NCBI GenBank assembly: GCA_964534315.1
Contig: CAZHOV010000007.1
Coordinates: 4,193-68,192 of the forward strand
Direction of reading: 5' to 3'
DNA: 64,000 bases
From: CAZHOV01 sp964534315
Lineage (GTDB): Bacteria > Bacteroidota > Bacteroidia > Chitinophagales > Saprospiraceae
Shown: one piece after another, positions 63,037 to 64,000 of the stretch
How the letters are laid out: each line of letters starts with the position of its first letter
Numbering within the stretch: the first letter of the stretch is position 1
Position numbers and translations under genes: made by a program
Notes under the pieces: generated by a model
Told to the model about the DNA's origin: nothing
The model's input: only the letters and a program-made list of their open reading frames with translations
The model's database searches: none

Positions 63037-63525
63037 TTATTCCAATTCGATTAGCATTTTACCCTTATCCACGGCAGTTCCCTTTTCCACAGTTATCTGT
63101 TTGATCGTACCTTCTCCGGCGGCTTTAATCACATTTTCCATTTTCATGGCTTCCAGAATCAACAGCCCTTGTCCTTTCTCTATTTTCTGCCCTTCTTCAA
63201 CCAGAATATCCAGTACAAGACCCGGCATGGGAGCTTTTATTTCTTTTATTTTATGGACTATACCGGTTTTAAGTCCCATTTTTTTGACCAAAAGATCCAT
63301 CTGATCCTCAATCTTCACTTGAAAATACTCGCCATTGATATCCAAGGTGACTTGTTTTGCCTGAAAATCAGTCTCTAGTACGTTAACCTTAAGGGATCTC
63401 TCTTTATCAATCAGGTGGAAGGAATCCTCGCTAAGTTGTAGAATATCAAGATCTTTCAGACTAGACGACTCCAGCATATACTCGAAATGGTCATTAACAG
63501 TCGCTTTAAAGGAATGATTTTTCAT
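63037..63525 (-). CDS. Biotinyl carrier domain protein (acetyl/propionyl-CoA carboxylase type)
   Basis: 162 residues. The last 70 residues are a biotin/lipoyl domain with the biotinylated lysine K128 in EAMKMENV. The first 90 (DHFEYMLES, VTLDINGEYFQVKIED) are a linker-like small domain found ahead of the biotin domain in acyl-CoA carboxylase alpha subunits or as a separate protein in Bacteroidota methylmalonyl/propionyl-CoA carboxylase sets. The other carboxylase subunits are not in the window. It starts 4 bp downstream of the membrane-protein gene (63530) and converges with the M50 gene 6 bp away. Confidence 0.92.
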   Translation of the reverse strand: MKNHSFKATVNDHFEYMLESSSLKDLDILQLSEDSFHLIDKERSLKVNVLETDFQAKQVTLDINGEYFQVKIEDQMDLLVKKMGLKTGIVHKIKEIKAPMPGLVLDILVEEGQKIEKGQGLLILEAMKMENVIKAAGEGTIKQITVEKGTAVDKGKMLIELE

Positions 63526-63529
63526 GACT

Positions 63530-63925
63530 TTAATTTGATGATTGCCCGGTGTTACCTAATTGTAATAAAATATAGACTTCAAAGGCGGTGTAGAATAGAT
63601 AAATTCCAAAAAAAGGGATTAAAAACAACTTTGTATCCGGTTCGATGGCATAATAATAGCCTAAGATAATAAAAATACTGAATAACAGCTTTACCATAAT
63701 GGATCCGAGTACCACGTTAGTGAATTGATTTTTATTCGCGCTTTTAATAGCTTGTTGAGCTACGAAATAGACGCCGACGGTAAACAGGATAAAAAAGATC
63801 CAGAGTGCCCAGGAGAGGCTGGCATATGCAGCAATCGTAGGGATGAAAGATTGAGCCACTATGAGACCTGCAACCAATAGGGAGATTGCACTTAATAAAA
63901 TATAAAACTTGCCGCGTGAGATCAT
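63530..63925 (-). CDS. Small membrane protein, four helices, unknown function
   Basis: 131 residues with four hydrophobic segments (FYILLSAISLLVAGLIVAQSF, ALWIFFILFTVGVYFVAQ, VVLGSIMVKLLFSIFIILGYYY, LFLIPFFGIYLFYTAFEVYILL). There is no signal or catalytic motif. The order of helices recalls AtpI-like or other small Bacteroidota membrane proteins, but I would not assign a name. It precedes the biotinyl protein by 4 bp, so they may be co-transcribed. Confidence 0.75.
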   Translation of the reverse strand: MISRGKFYILLSAISLLVAGLIVAQSFIPTIAAYASLSWALWIFFILFTVGVYFVAQQAIKSANKNQFTNVVLGSIMVKLLFSIFIILGYYYAIEPDTKLFLIPFFGIYLFYTAFEVYILLQLGNTGQSSN

Positions 63926-64000
63926 GGAAAAGGTCTTTTACCGGTTGTTAAGTAGTAAGGCAAAAAAATTGGTAGAATAATTTTTTTAGGTTCAAATGAA

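Noticed and set aside
1..64000. Insertion sequences, prophage, tRNA and rRNA genes
   Set aside because: No transposase, integrase, phage structural gene, tRNA cloverleaf or rRNA segment was recognised in the gene-free stretches.

Overview
The window looks like a chromosomal piece of a Bacteroidota bacterium, most likely of the Saprospiria (Saprospiraceae, Lewinella or Phaeodactylibacter-like). The signs are several type IX secretion (T9SS) C-terminal sorting domains, two PorP/SprF-family proteins, giant SprB/PKD-repeat surface proteins, DUF6089, starts without Shine-Dalgarno sequences and TANNTTTG-type promoter boxes. No rRNA, tRNA, CRISPR array, prophage or insertion sequence was seen. A run of 10 N at 36187-36196 marks a scaffold join.

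Left part (1-19.8 kb): the N-terminal 1594 codons of a giant PKD/SprB-repeat secreted protein (minus, cut by the window edge), a 51-bp hairpin repeat array, a plus-strand T9SS cargo protein, a small secreted protein, and a minus-strand module of PorP/SprF (18539-19783), OmpA/PD40/TPR protein (15785-18427) and a 2658-residue SprB-repeat adhesin (7749-15725). A paralogous module in the same order and strand lies at 37961-49234: PorP, OmpA/PD40, then a 2386-residue PKD adhesin. Each set probably makes an outer-membrane anchor plus a T9SS-exported giant adhesin, as known for gliding systems.

Middle (20-37.6 kb): a fold-III PLP decarboxylase (SpeA-like), a secreted PGRP amidase with a T9SS tail, an ECF sigma factor with a membrane partner fused to a barrel-like domain, and a four-gene type I exporter operon (ABC, HlyD, TolC, outer-membrane protein). 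The ABC protein has several altered ATPase motifs. Next come a prohibitin-like lipoprotein, a small secreted protein with a C10 tract, a TetR regulator, a second ECF sigma factor, a TPR protein, and a monoacylglycerol-lipase-like hydrolase split by the N gap. A symmetric 13-mer, AWAGTTTTACTWT, sits 21-26 bp upstream of the exporter, TetR and TPR genes, suggesting a small regulon.

Right part (49.6-64 kb): a secreted trypsin-like protease, then mostly housekeeping genes: a tetrapyrrole-methylase-family methyltransferase, nadA, a DUF6089 barrel, carA, eno, a DivIC/FtsB-like protein, sucD, an expanded nucleoside-diphosphate-kinase-like protein, an RluA pseudouridine synthase, a higBA toxin-antitoxin pair with a textbook Bacteroidota promoter, an acyl-CoA dehydrogenase, an M50 protease with CBS domains, a biotinyl carrier protein and a small membrane protein.

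The most unusual material is intergenic. There are at least three unrelated hairpin repeat families: a 51-bp array at 4973-5230, a 70-bp array at 37661-37940, and a dispersed 17-bp-period family of inverted 9-bp arms at four sites. The dispersed family comes in two sequence versions, each of which keeps its pairing. There is also a roughly 26-bp-stem hairpin after nadA, and short simple-sequence repeats between housekeeping genes.
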